From Mycteria americana (Eukaryota; Chordata; Aves; Ciconiiformes; Ciconiidae): DNA of 64,000 nt. The position numbers and the translations under genes are program-made. The notes beneath the pieces were generated by a model, which did not search any database, had not been told where the DNA came from, and was given only the letters and a program-made list of their open reading frames with translations. The stretch covers positions 2,557,560 through 2,621,559 of the forward strand of contig NC_134390.1 of NCBI RefSeq assembly GCF_035582795.1, read 5' to 3'. Below are positions 1 through 10,300 of this stretch, in pieces; position 1 is the stretch's first letter, and each line of letters opens with the position of its first letter.

Positions 1-13
1 CGCCTCCCCGCAG

Positions 14-94
14 GACGGCAGTGCCGCCCCGAGCCACGGCCCCATCGAGTCGCCGTCCGAGCCCGGCGCCTTCCCCTACCCCTACGCCAAGTAG
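14..94 (+). CDS. RBMS2: RBMS2 C-terminal coding exon (partial gene)
   Basis: This is the last coding exon of a plus-strand gene whose body lies left of the window. A splice acceptor (ccgcag) ends at base 13. The open frame then encodes 26 residues, ending FPYPYAK and a TAG stop at 92-94. The tail (IESPSEPGAFPYPYAK) aligns loosely with the C-terminus of RBMS proteins, which ends in a DTSNEHAPAYSYQ-type sequence. RBMS proteins are single-stranded nucleic-acid binding proteins with two RRM domains; the RRMs are outside this window. RBMS2 rather than RBMS1 or RBMS3 is inferred from position, because RBMS2 lies next to BAZ2A in the same tail-to-tail arrangement in human. The family assignment from 26 residues is moderate; synteny carries most of the weight. 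Confidence 0.7.
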   Translation, partial: DGSAAPSHGPIESPSEPGAFPYPYAK

Positions 95-1755
95 TGGGGG
101 GGTGGGCCGGCCCGAGGGCCCCCGCACCCACCGGCTGCTGGGAGGGGCTGTGCCGGGACCCCCGCCCGGTGCTGCCCCCCCCCCCTCCCCCCACCGCTGC
201 CGCCTCGGGAAGGACCCGTGCCCGGCCGGGGGTCCCTGAGCCCGGGGGTGGGTCCCCGTGCTGGGGGTCCCGCTGCTCCCGCGGCATCTCGCTGCCCCCC
301 CGGCCGGGCACCCCCCCACCCCCCCCGGAGGGCTTTTTTTCCTCCCGCATTTTCTAAAAAACTAAAAGAAAAAAAAAAGAAAAAGAGAAAAAAAAAAGGA
401 TAAGACGACAAACGCTGCCCTGGGGGGGCCGGGGGTCCCCGGCCGCCCCCCTCGTGCTTCCAGGGCACGCGGCCCTGCCAGCCCCCCCCAGCCGCGGTGC
501 CCCCCGTGCCTTCTGCTGCCCGGTCCAGCCGGAGCCCCCGGCTCGGGGACTGGGGTGGGGTGGGGGGGCGAATCCCGACTGCCCCCTCCCCCCCCTCCCC
601 CACTGTGGGGTCCAGCCTCCGGGCACCAGCCCCCCGCAGGGCCGGGGGTGCTGCCCCCCCCACCCCTCGCAGCCATTTCTGCCCCCGGGGCCGCGGGCTG
701 GGGCTCTGCATGCTGCCCCCGCCCCGGCCCGGGGGGGCAGGACGAGTGCAATAACCCCCCCAGCTTCCACGGGCGACGGGCACCCCGAGGGTCACCCAGG
801 CACTTTAGAGTCCCCGCGGCCCCGGCCCCCGCGCTGCCCCCCCGCGCAGCGACAATCAGGGGGTCCCGCGGGGGCGGCTCTTGCAACCAAAGATTGGGGG
901 AGTCGTGGGGGGGCTGAGCTGCCCCGGCCCCCCCGGCTTTGCAACCCCACGCCGTGGGTCTGTCCGTCCTTCCGTCCCTCCCTGCGGGGGGGGGGGGGGG
1001 GGGCGCGCAGCCCCCCACTTTGCTTCCAGCTCTGGGGCCGGCCGTGTCCCCCCACGCCAGCTCTGCCCAGGGCCTCCCGGTTCTTCCAGCGCCCCCCCCC
1101 CCAGCGCAGCGGAGTCCCCAGCCCCTCCCCGGGGCAGCGGGGCCCCCCCGGTTTCCCCATGGGGCCGAGGGCCCCCCCCCGGGGCAGCGGGGACCCCCCA
1201 CCACACATCTACCTCACCCCACAGCTCGGTGTGTGCTCAGCCCAGGCTGGGGGGGCAGGGGGCTGCGGCCCTTCGCCCCCCGCCTGGGGTGACGCCACCC
1301 CCCCGGTTTCCAGCCATCACCCACCTCTCCCGTTGCTGCTACTGCCCGGCCCCCCCCCGGGCACGGCCCCTTTGGTCGGGGGGCACGGGCCCCCCCAAGG
1401 AAGGAACCAAAGAGGGAGACCCGCAGATGGCCCCCCCGGGGGCCGGGGGGCGTTGGGACCCCCGCGCTGAGCCCCCGCCCCGCTGCCGGGGGGGGCTGAG
1501 TGTCGGGGTCCCGCCGGCCCTGGGGGGCTCGAGCTGCAGAGGAGAAGCTGAGGCCCCCCCGGCCCCTCCTGCCCCCCTTTAATTTATACGTAGCGCATTT
1601 TGTACAGGTTTTTAAGTTGCTTTTTTTTAAAATCTCGAGAGGTTTCTAGTTTTGTATTTCTTCCTCCTGCTTCCGCGCTCGGCCCCCCCCCCGACAGCTC
1701 CCCCCTTCGAGGTTTTCTTTTTTGTTTTTAAATAAAAAGGCAAGAAAAGCAAATG
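95..1755 (+). other. RBMS2: RBMS2 3' UTR
   Basis: This is C/G-rich untranslated sequence with long homopolymer runs (for example around 985-1003) and one A-rich stretch at about 354-400. That stretch has no AATAAA and looks like an internal A-tract rather than a 3' end. The last 200 bases become AT-rich, as is usual near a poly(A) site, and finish at the AATAAA at 1731. Long open frames here on both strands are artefacts of high GC and carry no recognisable domain. Confidence 0.65.
1731..1736 (+). terminator. RBMS2: RBMS2 poly(A) signal AATAAA
   Basis: A canonical AATAAA sits after a T-rich stretch, so cleavage is expected near 1750-1757. It is the first AATAAA downstream of the stop and lies about 170 bases before the opposite-strand BAZ2A signal. 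Confidence 0.75.
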
Positions 1756-1904
1756 CCTCTGTCGTGCGGGGAGAGGGAGGGTCCGCGCAGCCCCGGGTTC
1801 CCCAAAGCGTCCCCCGCGGCTCGGGGCCCCCCCCGCCCGGCCCCCCGCAGCCCCCCGCTCCCACAGAGGGCTCGGACCAGCGGGTGTCTATCAAACGTGA
1901 GTTG

Positions 1905-1910
1905 TTTATT
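1905..1910 (-). terminator. BAZ2A: BAZ2A poly(A) signal AATAAA
   Basis: TTTATT on the plus strand reads AATAAA on the minus strand. Cleavage is expected near 1885-1892. RBMS2 and BAZ2A therefore end tail to tail with about 130 bases between their cleavage sites. No other AATAAA was found on the minus strand between here and the BAZ2A stop. Confidence 0.75.
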
Positions 1911-3076
1911 CTCGAACGCGACACGCGGGGTCCTACAGCTCGTGGGGACATCAACAGGCAACGGAGAGGAGGGCGAGAGTCTGCCTTTCCTCCTTTAAAC
2001 CTTATTAAAAATGAGATTGGTCCTAAAAATATAGAAAGAAATAAATTTAAATTCACAAAACCTGTACATTATCAAAAAGTTCACTAAAACGACACGGCTG
2101 GTTATAGAAAAGGCGGCCGGCGGGCTGGAAGGGGCCGCAGCCGGGGGGGGGGACACACTCGATGCTCCCGGTGACGCCGCAGCCCCCGGCCGGGGGGCAC
2201 CGAGGCTGGGGCGGGGGGGCGGCAAAGAGAAACGGCCCCCCCCCCCCCTCCGGGCCCGGCGGGGGCTGCGGGGGGCGCGTGCCGGCCGTGGGGGGGCCTG
2301 TGGGGGTGCAGGGGTAGAGGGGCGTCAAACCGGGGGGGCCGGGAGGGAACTTCAACTGAACGAACACGAGAACGATACGGAGACTCCCGAAAACTTTCCC
2401 ACGACGGAAAAAAACCTGACGGATCCGAAACATTACTAAAAAACAAACCACAAAAAAAGTTTGTTACAGCGCAGTTATTTAGATAAAATATAAATATTTA
2501 TGCGTAATATAAAGTCAGTTCAAATAGACTTCAAATCCACCTCTTATTTCAAAGCAAAAAAATAAAATAAAATAAAAAGTTTCTGAGGTTATCTGATAGA
2601 AAAAAGGCTACTTTGAGAGACGGGGGGGGGCGGGGGGCGCGGCCGGGGCCCCCTCCTGCCCAGGTAGGTGAGTTGTTTTCAGTGCTCTGTGGGGCCGGGG
2701 GGGACGCACCCGGGGCCCCCCCAGCCCCGCTGGCCGCCGAACCCCCAGAGCGAGTACCCGTAATATCCTGGCCGGGGGGGCCCCGGCCCCCTCCCTGGCC
2801 GCCCACTGCGGGGGGGGGGGGACACACCTGGGGACAGGGGGGGGACCCCTGCCCCAGCTCGGGCCCCCGCCAGCCGGGGGGGCCCCTTCCCCACGCAGTG
2901 CGACCCCCCCGACCCCGCAGGGGTCTGGGGGGCAAACACCCTCCTGAGGCTTCAAGTCCATGGTGGGGGGGCGGGGGGGCGGGCCCCCCCGGGGCCTGCA
3001 GTAGCGTCCCTGAGGGATCCCAGTGGGGGGCGTGGGGCAGCCAGGACCCCAGCACAGCCCCGGGGGTCCTCGTGCC

Positions 3077-3103
3077 GGGGGGGGGGGGGGGGGGGGGGGG
3101 GGG
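3077..3103. repeat. (G)27 homopolymer in BAZ2A 3' UTR
   Basis: There are 27 consecutive G residues on the plus strand (C in the BAZ2A mRNA). Runs like this are unstable and error-prone to sequence, so the exact length should not be trusted. Confidence 0.85.
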
Positions 3104-3779
3104 CGGGCTCTTCCTGAGACGTGGAGGCAGGGAAAGGGGCTGCCGGGGCCCCCCCACCCTCCCCAGTTTGGTCCCTGGAGCCAGGTGGGGAGGGGCCGGC
3201 GCCCGCCCCGGCCGTGGGCAGGGGGTCCGAGGGCAGCGGGGGCTGCACCGGGGGCCCCCCTCCCCGTAAAGTGTCTGCACGGGCGGGGGTCCCGGCCGGG
3301 GCGGGGGCAGCGAGGCGGGGGGGCTAAGTCCACTTTACTGGCCGTTAATGCATGTAGACGCTGCACAGGAGTGCTCGGACACATTCACTACGAACTATTG
3401 CTATTATTAAATATTCCCAGCGGGGAGGATTCGCTTCCCTCGGTTGGGGGGGGGGGGCGGGGGGGCTGTTTCTGTTCTTAATTAGAAAATAAAATTTAAA
3501 AGAAAGAAAGAAAAAAACACCTCTTTTTTTTTCTTTTTGGCTTACACAGTCTGTGAGTTTGTGGTGCTGTGGAAGGGGGGGTCCGGGCAGGGGGGGGGGG
3601 GGGTCCGGGCAGCGGGAAGGGGCCATGGGTGCCCGCCGCAGGGCAGGGGCCCGTTCGCGCCGGCCGGGGGGGCCCCCGCGCGGGATCAGCAGGCAGCGAG
3701 ATCAGCTCCAGAGGAGTCAGTTCTTGGGGGGCGCGGGGGGGACCCCAGCCCCGGCGGGGGGGGCACCGGCCCGCCCCGC

Positions 3780-4300
3780 TCACGGGTTAGTAGCGTGTTT
3801 TCCCTGATAAAACTCCTCCCACCGGCTCTCGAAGAACTTGCGCATGGCGTGCCCGGCCTTGCCCACGTCCGAGTCGTCCTCGTTGAAGGTCTGGCAGTTG
3901 TCGAACACCAGCATGGCGTCGGCCGCAAACTCCTCCGAGCTCGAGTACCTGCGGGCAGGAGGGCGGTCGGTGGCGGCCAGGGACCCCGCCAGCCCCCGAG
4001 GGACCCCCGTTCCCCAGGAGGGACCCCCGTCCCACCCGGGACGCCCGCTCACCCGCCCCGCAGCAGCCGCGTGCGCATGGTGGCAAAGTCCATGGGGTTC
4101 TTGATGATCTTGCGGTAGCCGGGGACCAGGCGGGGGTTGACGGGCTCCAGGAAGGGCCAGGCGTCCTCGTGCGACTCCATCTCCATCAGGATGATCCTGG
4201 GGGGGGGGGGGGAGGGCAGGGTCAGGGGAGCCCCCGGGCACGCGGCCCTGGCCCCCCCCCAAGCCCCCCGGCCCCACTCACTCGCAGAAGGTCAGGTCGC
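3780..4300 (-). other. BAZ2A: BAZ2A bromodomain (exons 26-28)
   Basis: The last three coding exons encode a bromodomain reading DLTFCE, MEMESHEDAWPFLEPVNP, YRKIIKNPMDFATM and FAADAMLVFDNCQTFNEDDS. The NPMDF element and the conserved asparagine in the VFDNCQTFN loop, the acetyl-lysine contact in this family, are intact. The phase is continuous through both junctions (a split GAG codon at exon 26/27, a split GGG at 27/28). In BAZ2A this domain reads acetylated histone tails at rDNA. Confidence 0.93.
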
Positions 4301-7300
4301 TGGGCTGGCCCCGCAGCGTCGCGCCCCTCCGCTTGGCCGGGGACAGCCCCTCGCCCGCGTAGCGCGGCACGGGCAGCCCCTCGCGGCGGCGCAAGGCCGA
4401 CCGGCGCCGCGGGCTCTCTTCCTCCTCCCCGAAGAGACGCCCCCGTTTCCGCTTCTTGCCTCGCCGGGGCGAGACGGGATCCTGGTACTCCCCCGCCTGC
4501 AGGGAGGGGATGGGGGTCAGCGCCGGAGCCTGGGGTCGGCGCCGGCCCCCGCGGGCGGGGGGCTGCCCCACGACCTACCCGGGAGACGCAGACAGAGCAG
4601 AACCAGTCACCCTCGGGCACCTCCGTCATCTTGGGCCGGTGGCAGTAGAGGTGGCAGCCGCGGTCACAGCCGTCGCACAGCAGCAGGTGCTCGTCGTCGT
4701 CCCCACGCCGGCACACCAGGCAGGTCTGCGGGGACGGGGGCTCAGCTGCGCTGGCACGGGGGTCGCTGCCGCCCCGGGGTGCCCGGCGCCGGCAGGCAGC
4801 CCCCGCCCTCCCGCCCGGCAGAGCGGCACAGGCTCTCACCACTCTGTTGACCGACTTCTCCCAGGCGATGGACTTCTCCAGCTGGTAGATGCAGAGAGAG
4901 ACCTGGGCCGCGCTGCGGCACCGCTCCAGCGTCTGCCGCCACGTCCGGACTCGGGGCGTGATCTCGTAGGCTCTGCGGCGGGGAGACGGTACTCAGCCAG
5001 AGCCGCTCGCGTCCCGGTGGCGAGGCCGGGGGAGGCGCGGGGCTCACATCTCGGTGGGGCCCAGGCTCAGCTCCTCGGGGCTGCTCAGCACGGCCTTCTC
5101 CACCACCACCTCGTGCAGGGGCCAGAGCGGCTCCTTCAGGTAGCGCCGCTCCACGTTCTGCTCCAGCGCCGCCAGCCGCAGCACCGCCAGGTCCAGGGGG
5201 TTGGTGCGCTCCCGGCACAGCGGCAGCCCGTCCCGCCGGCTCCGGACGGTGATGTCTTCCAGGGGCTCCACCTTGTGCTCGCAGTACTGCAGGTCGTCCC
5301 GCGTGGAGTCGGGGCTGGGGCACGTCCAGCCCTGCGGGAGAGACGGGCTCAGGGTGGGCGCCCGGCCGAGGCCACCGCGCCGCGGCGCCCGGCCCGGCAC
5401 CTACCCGGATCTGCAGGTCCGCCATCAGCACGCGCTGCTCCAGCTCCTCCACCCACTGCAGGACGGAGAGGTCGGTCTCGTAGGCTCTCTCCATCACTGA
5501 CCAGCGGGCCAGGGCTTCCTGAGACACGGTGGCACCGGCCGCCTCGGGACGCAGGTGGAAGATGGGGTCTGCGGGCAGAGGGCGGGCTCAGCGGGGGGAC
5601 GGGCGGCAGCCCCCCACCCCGGCCCGCGCGGGCAGCCCTTACCCGTGGTGGTGCGCAGGCAGACCTCCCGCAGGAACTCCTTGTGCTTGGTGAGGTGCTT
5701 GTGCAGCGCCTTCTCCCGGATGCCCCGCGGGTGCAGCGCCCGAGCCACCGCCTCCAGCTCCTCGGGGTCCTGCAGCCACCACCAGCCGCTCTGCATCTCT
5801 GCAAGGCAGCACCGCAGCGCTCAGCACCCCGCGGGGCACCGGCACCCCCTGCCCCGGCGTCCCGGGGCTGGGCCGGGCTCTCACCAGGGGGAACAGGCTG
5901 CTCCGTCAGCTGGGTCAAGTACTTCTGTTCAATCTGCTTGAAGAATTTGGTAGGAGGCCGCCCTCGGCGCTTGGGCTGCCCTGGCAGGTCCTGGAGCTTC
6001 TCCAGGCTGCCCTGGCTCCTGGGGCAGGTGCCGTGGGCCCTGGCGCCGGCGTGCACCGGCACGGAAGCGAGCGGGGGAGCTGTGGGGTCGTCCGTGGGGA
6101 GGCCGTTCAGCTGGTGGGGACAGAGCGTGTCAGGAGGGCCAGGCACGCACCCGCTCCCCGGCCCCCGACCCCACGGCCCCCGATCCCGCAGCCCCCCGGC
6201 CCTGCAGTTGCTTCGCGTCTCGTGGGCTCGGCCCGGAGAGTTGGGGGCAGCAGCACCGAGCTCCCGGCACGCTGCCACGAGGACAGCGTCCCTCGGCCGC
6301 GGGGTATCCAGTGCCCGGTGCCCCTGCTCCCCCCAGCCGCCCGGGGAGGGTCCCCCCCCACGGTCCCCGCAGGCTGGGGTGGAAATGCTGGGCGCAGCCC
6401 CCCCGCCCCGCGGGCCCAAGCACGTACCTGCCTGGCCGAGCCCTTGGGCAGCTCGCCGCGGGGCTGGCCGCGGGGCTGCGCAGCGGCTCGCGGCGAGGGC
6501 TCGGTGGAGGAGGTAGCGAGGGGGGCTCGGTCATCGCAGGGCGTCCGGGGCAGCAGGTTGAACCAGGGCCCCCGCTTTTCTGCAGCCTCCAGGGCACTCT
6601 CCTCCTCTTCCTCCTCCTCCTCCTCCTCCGCGGGGTCCGATGGGGCCTCGAGCGGCGGGAGCCCCGTCTCCCCCTTGCCGGGGCTGCTGTCCGGGGTGAG
6701 GACGGAGTCCTTGAGCAGGGACGACTGCGTCTGGCTCAGCCAGGAGAGGAAGGCGGACTGGCTGAGGTCGTGCTGGCTCTGCCCCAGGGGCACCGACTCC
6801 TCCAGGACCCCGTTGACAGGGGCGGGCCTGGGCCCGCAGTGCGGTGACAGCTCCTCTTTGCTCTTCCGGGGCCGGCCGCGGGAGCGCGAGGCCGTGCAGT
6901 TCGTCCGGCTGGGAACGGGCACGTCCACCGGCTCCTCCTTCACCGGGGAGACGCGGGGGGACGCCTTCTCCTCCGGGGGCTCCTGGGGCGCCGGCTCAGC
7001 CACTGCAAGGGCAGGAGGAGGAGGTGAGACGCGGGGTCCTCTCCCAGCCGGGAGATCCCCCCCCCCAGGAGCCCCTTCCCAGCTCACCCTCCGCGCCCTC
7101 CACGAAGATGCCGCCCAGGTGGGGCAGGACCCAGTACCGCCGCCGGTACCGGTCCTGGCCCAGAGAAGCCGCCCGCAGCGTCTGCGAGGAATGGAGCAGC
7201 TTCTTGCGGAAGAACATCTGCCTCTGTGGGGAGAGCGCAGGCAGTGACGGGCCCCGCAGCCCCGCGGGGGGCCGAGCCCCCAGCCCTCCATCGCCCACGC

Positions 7301-10300
7301 ACCTTGGCCAGCTTCTCGATCTGCCTCTCGAGCTCAGGGACGCTGGACGCAGATGTGTCAGCCTGGGGAAGGGAGGGGATCTGTCAGGGAGGCGCGGGCG
7401 GGGAAGAGACCCCCGAGGGCGGCGTCCCCGCATCTGCCCCCCATGAGCGGCAGACCCCGCGGCCACCCCACCTCCTCCTCCCTGCGGGATTTCCGTCCGC
7501 GGCTCTCCTCCTCCTCCTCCATCTCCAGGCCCGTCTCCTCCGTCAGGCGGGAGCTGCGCCGGCGCCGCCCGTCCTCCAGGCCCGTGATTTCCGACTCGGG
7601 ACGGCCCGTCTTCTTGGCCAGGGCGACCTTCAACCTGCCGAGACACAGCAGAGGCATCCGCTGCCTGCCCCCACGCGCGCCCTGCTCCCCGGCACGCCGA
7701 GGCACGCGGTTACACCGCAGCACCAGAAAAGTCGCCCCGAGACCCCCCAGCCCTGCGGCGCGGAGGGGAAGGCGCGGAGGCCGCAAGCGGGACCCGGCCG
7801 CGTCCGGCGGGGCAGCCCCCTGCCAGCCGCAGGCACGCGGCGCTGCCTGCCAAGCGGGTGCGGGCAGCGGGAGCCGCGGGCAGCGCCCACCCACCCACCT
7901 GCGCAGCCGGCCCTCGATGATCCACTTGTTCTTCCTGTAGTTGGACATGTTCTCCAGGGTCTTGTCGATCTCACTGCAGGAAGACAGGGGCTGGCTGCGG
8001 CGGGCGGCTCTGCGCCGCTCTCCCGGGAAGGAGAGGGGCCCACGCCCGGCGCCGACACGCCCGCGCCGCCCGCGCCGTGCCCGCGGGCAGGAGAGGCCGG
8101 GATCAGAGGACGCGCTTGCCCCCCACCCGCGCTCACTTGATGATGAGGGCACTGCTGTTCAGCTCGTTCACCAGGAAGGCCAGGATGGCGGCTTTCTTCT
8201 CTGGGGGCAGCGCCTGGAAGGGCTTGGTCCGCAGCCCGTCGCACAGGTCCTCGCCCGCCCCGTACGCCGTCAGGAAGCAGCGCAGGATCTCGGAGACGGT
8301 GTCGCGGTTCAGGCTGATCTCCGACACCTTTTCCCCCAGGATCTTCAGGGACTGGGCAGAGCAGAGATGGAGTTGGGGAGTCCCCTCCTGCCCCACGGGG
8401 AGGGGCACCAGGAGGGGAAAAAAAACCAAGAAGGGGAGGACACCAGCACCCCGCAAGATGGGAAAACCAGGGCCAGGAACCCGAGCGGGAACGAGCCCAG
8501 GCAGCCAAGCAGGGCCAGGCGGGGCCGCCTGCCCGCCGCGCTCCAGGCCCCGCGGCAGGACGGACGTGGGAGCGCCCGAGGGCTGCCAGGCGCAGGGAGA
8601 GGGTGCGAGAGGCCGCAGCAAGAGCGGCGCCGCCCAAATCCGGGCTCCCCTGTCCCGAGCCCGCAGCAGCCGGGGCCTCACGGGCACCGACAGCCCCGAC
8701 CCGGCCGGGGAAGGGGCCGGGGCCAGGCTCACCTGGCAGTAGGGCGGCAGCCCGGGGTCGTAGAGCGCAGCCTGCAGCAGCCGCACCAGCAGGTCCTGCA
8801 CCTCGCCCACGCTGTCGCCCACCCCCAGCAGCCCCTCCTGCAGCGCGCACAGGCTGGGCACGTCCTTGGCCGGGTCGAAGCCCAGGACCTTGCCGTAGCT
8901 CTGGAGGAACTCCACGACTGTCAGGCAGTTGGAGAAGGCGCGGCTGGGCAGGATGAGGCCCGGGATGCGGGAGAAGGCCGGCAGGGGCTGCAGGGAGGGA
9001 GAGGGGGTGGTCAGGGCCGGAGAGGCACCGGGCAGGCTGCCGGCTCACCAGCTCGGCCCAGCCCAGCCCCCCGCGCCCCAGCCTACCTGGTGGTCCCCCA
9101 GGCACATGTCCTCCGTGGGCTTCTTCATCTCCTCCAGGATGAGCTGCTGCCGCCGCCGCTCCTCCAGGCGCCGCTGGGCCAGCAGACCCTTGTCCACCTT
9201 CCGAGCCCCTTTGCCCTTCTTCTCCTTGGGCCGCGCTTTGTCCTTGCCCTTCTCCGGTTTGCCCTTCTTCTCCTTGGCCTGAGGACGGACCCCGGGGCGC
9301 GTGGGGAGAGCGGCTCCGTCTCCTGCCCCCCTCCCCGCCCCCTCGTACCCTGCAGACTCACCTTGGACTTTTTCTTGGCCTCCTTCGCTCTGGGGGCTTT
9401 GGCTTCCTGCTTCTGCTTGTTCTTGGCCTGGAAGCGACAAGACCAGCTCAGGGACCCGGTGGCCTTCCCGCACCGGGGAAGCCCCTACCCCAGACCCGGA
9501 GGGGCCCCAGAGTCGCCCTGAGCAGCCTCTCGTACCTTCCGCCTCATTTTCTTCTTGATTTTGCTCATTTTCAGCTTGTCCTCGTCGCTGAGCACCTCTG
9601 CGAGAGCAGAGCGGGAGGGTGGCGATGGGCCGGCCGCCGGGGTCCCACCAGAGCCAGGCTGCGAGGGGCTGCACCAGCCGCCCCGAGCCGGCGGGGCCGG
9701 GGAGGGGGTACCTTGGGCTTCCAGCCTCTTCAGCAGCCGCGCGTCCGTCTTGCTCAGCAAGTCGACCATCTTGACCTTGGGAGGCCGGCCCCGGCCGCGC
9801 TTCGCGGCCGGCGGCTCCTTGGGCTTGGCCTTCTCGGCGTTGCGGGGCCGCCCGCGCTTGCCCGTGATGGCCTGGATGCGCGAGGGAATCTCCTCGGGGC
9901 TCAGCTTCACCCACTGCAGACCCTGCGGCACAAATCCGGGTCACCTCCCGCAGCACAGCGTGTGGGGGGGACAGGGCGGCTCAGCTGCCCCCAAACCCAC
10001 CTCCGGCGTGTCCCGCTCCTCATAGAAGTCTCCCACCGGCATGCGGGGGCTGAAGCTGAAGTGCTCGCGCCGGACGTCCTGCACCACGTTCCTGCTCAGG
10101 TACTGGGGGGAGGAGGAGGAGGAGGAGGAGGAAGGCCGTTAGGGGAGCTCAGCGCTCTGGGCCCCGTAGCTCTCGGCAGCGTCCGTCTGCTGCAGTCGGG
10201 GGCTCTGGCAGAGCCCGAGGGCCTGTGGGACCCCGGGACCCCGGGCTGTCCCCCACCCCACTCTCCCCGGGACCGTACCTTGATCACCTCCGGGAACTGC

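Larger units (their letters stand above)
1888..3779 (-). other. BAZ2A: BAZ2A 3' UTR
   Basis: About 1.9 kb of untranslated sequence belongs to the terminal BAZ2A exon. The distal part (about 1980-2600) is AT-rich. The proximal part (2600-3780) is GC-rich, with extended G runs on the plus strand (C runs in the mRNA). No coding exon is recognisable in this stretch on either strand. Confidence 0.7.

Noticed and set aside
95-1755. Several open frames of 80-340 codons in the GC-rich sequence at the left end
   Set aside because: They are Pro/Gly/Arg frames produced by C and G runs within the RBMS2 3' UTR. They overlap each other on both strands and lack motifs.
2555-2580. Repeated AATAAA on the plus strand inside the BAZ2A 3' UTR as the main RBMS2 end
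   Set aside because: The earlier AATAAA at 1731 is in better 3' UTR context and precedes the opposing BAZ2A end. The distal cluster is kept only as a possible read-through site.
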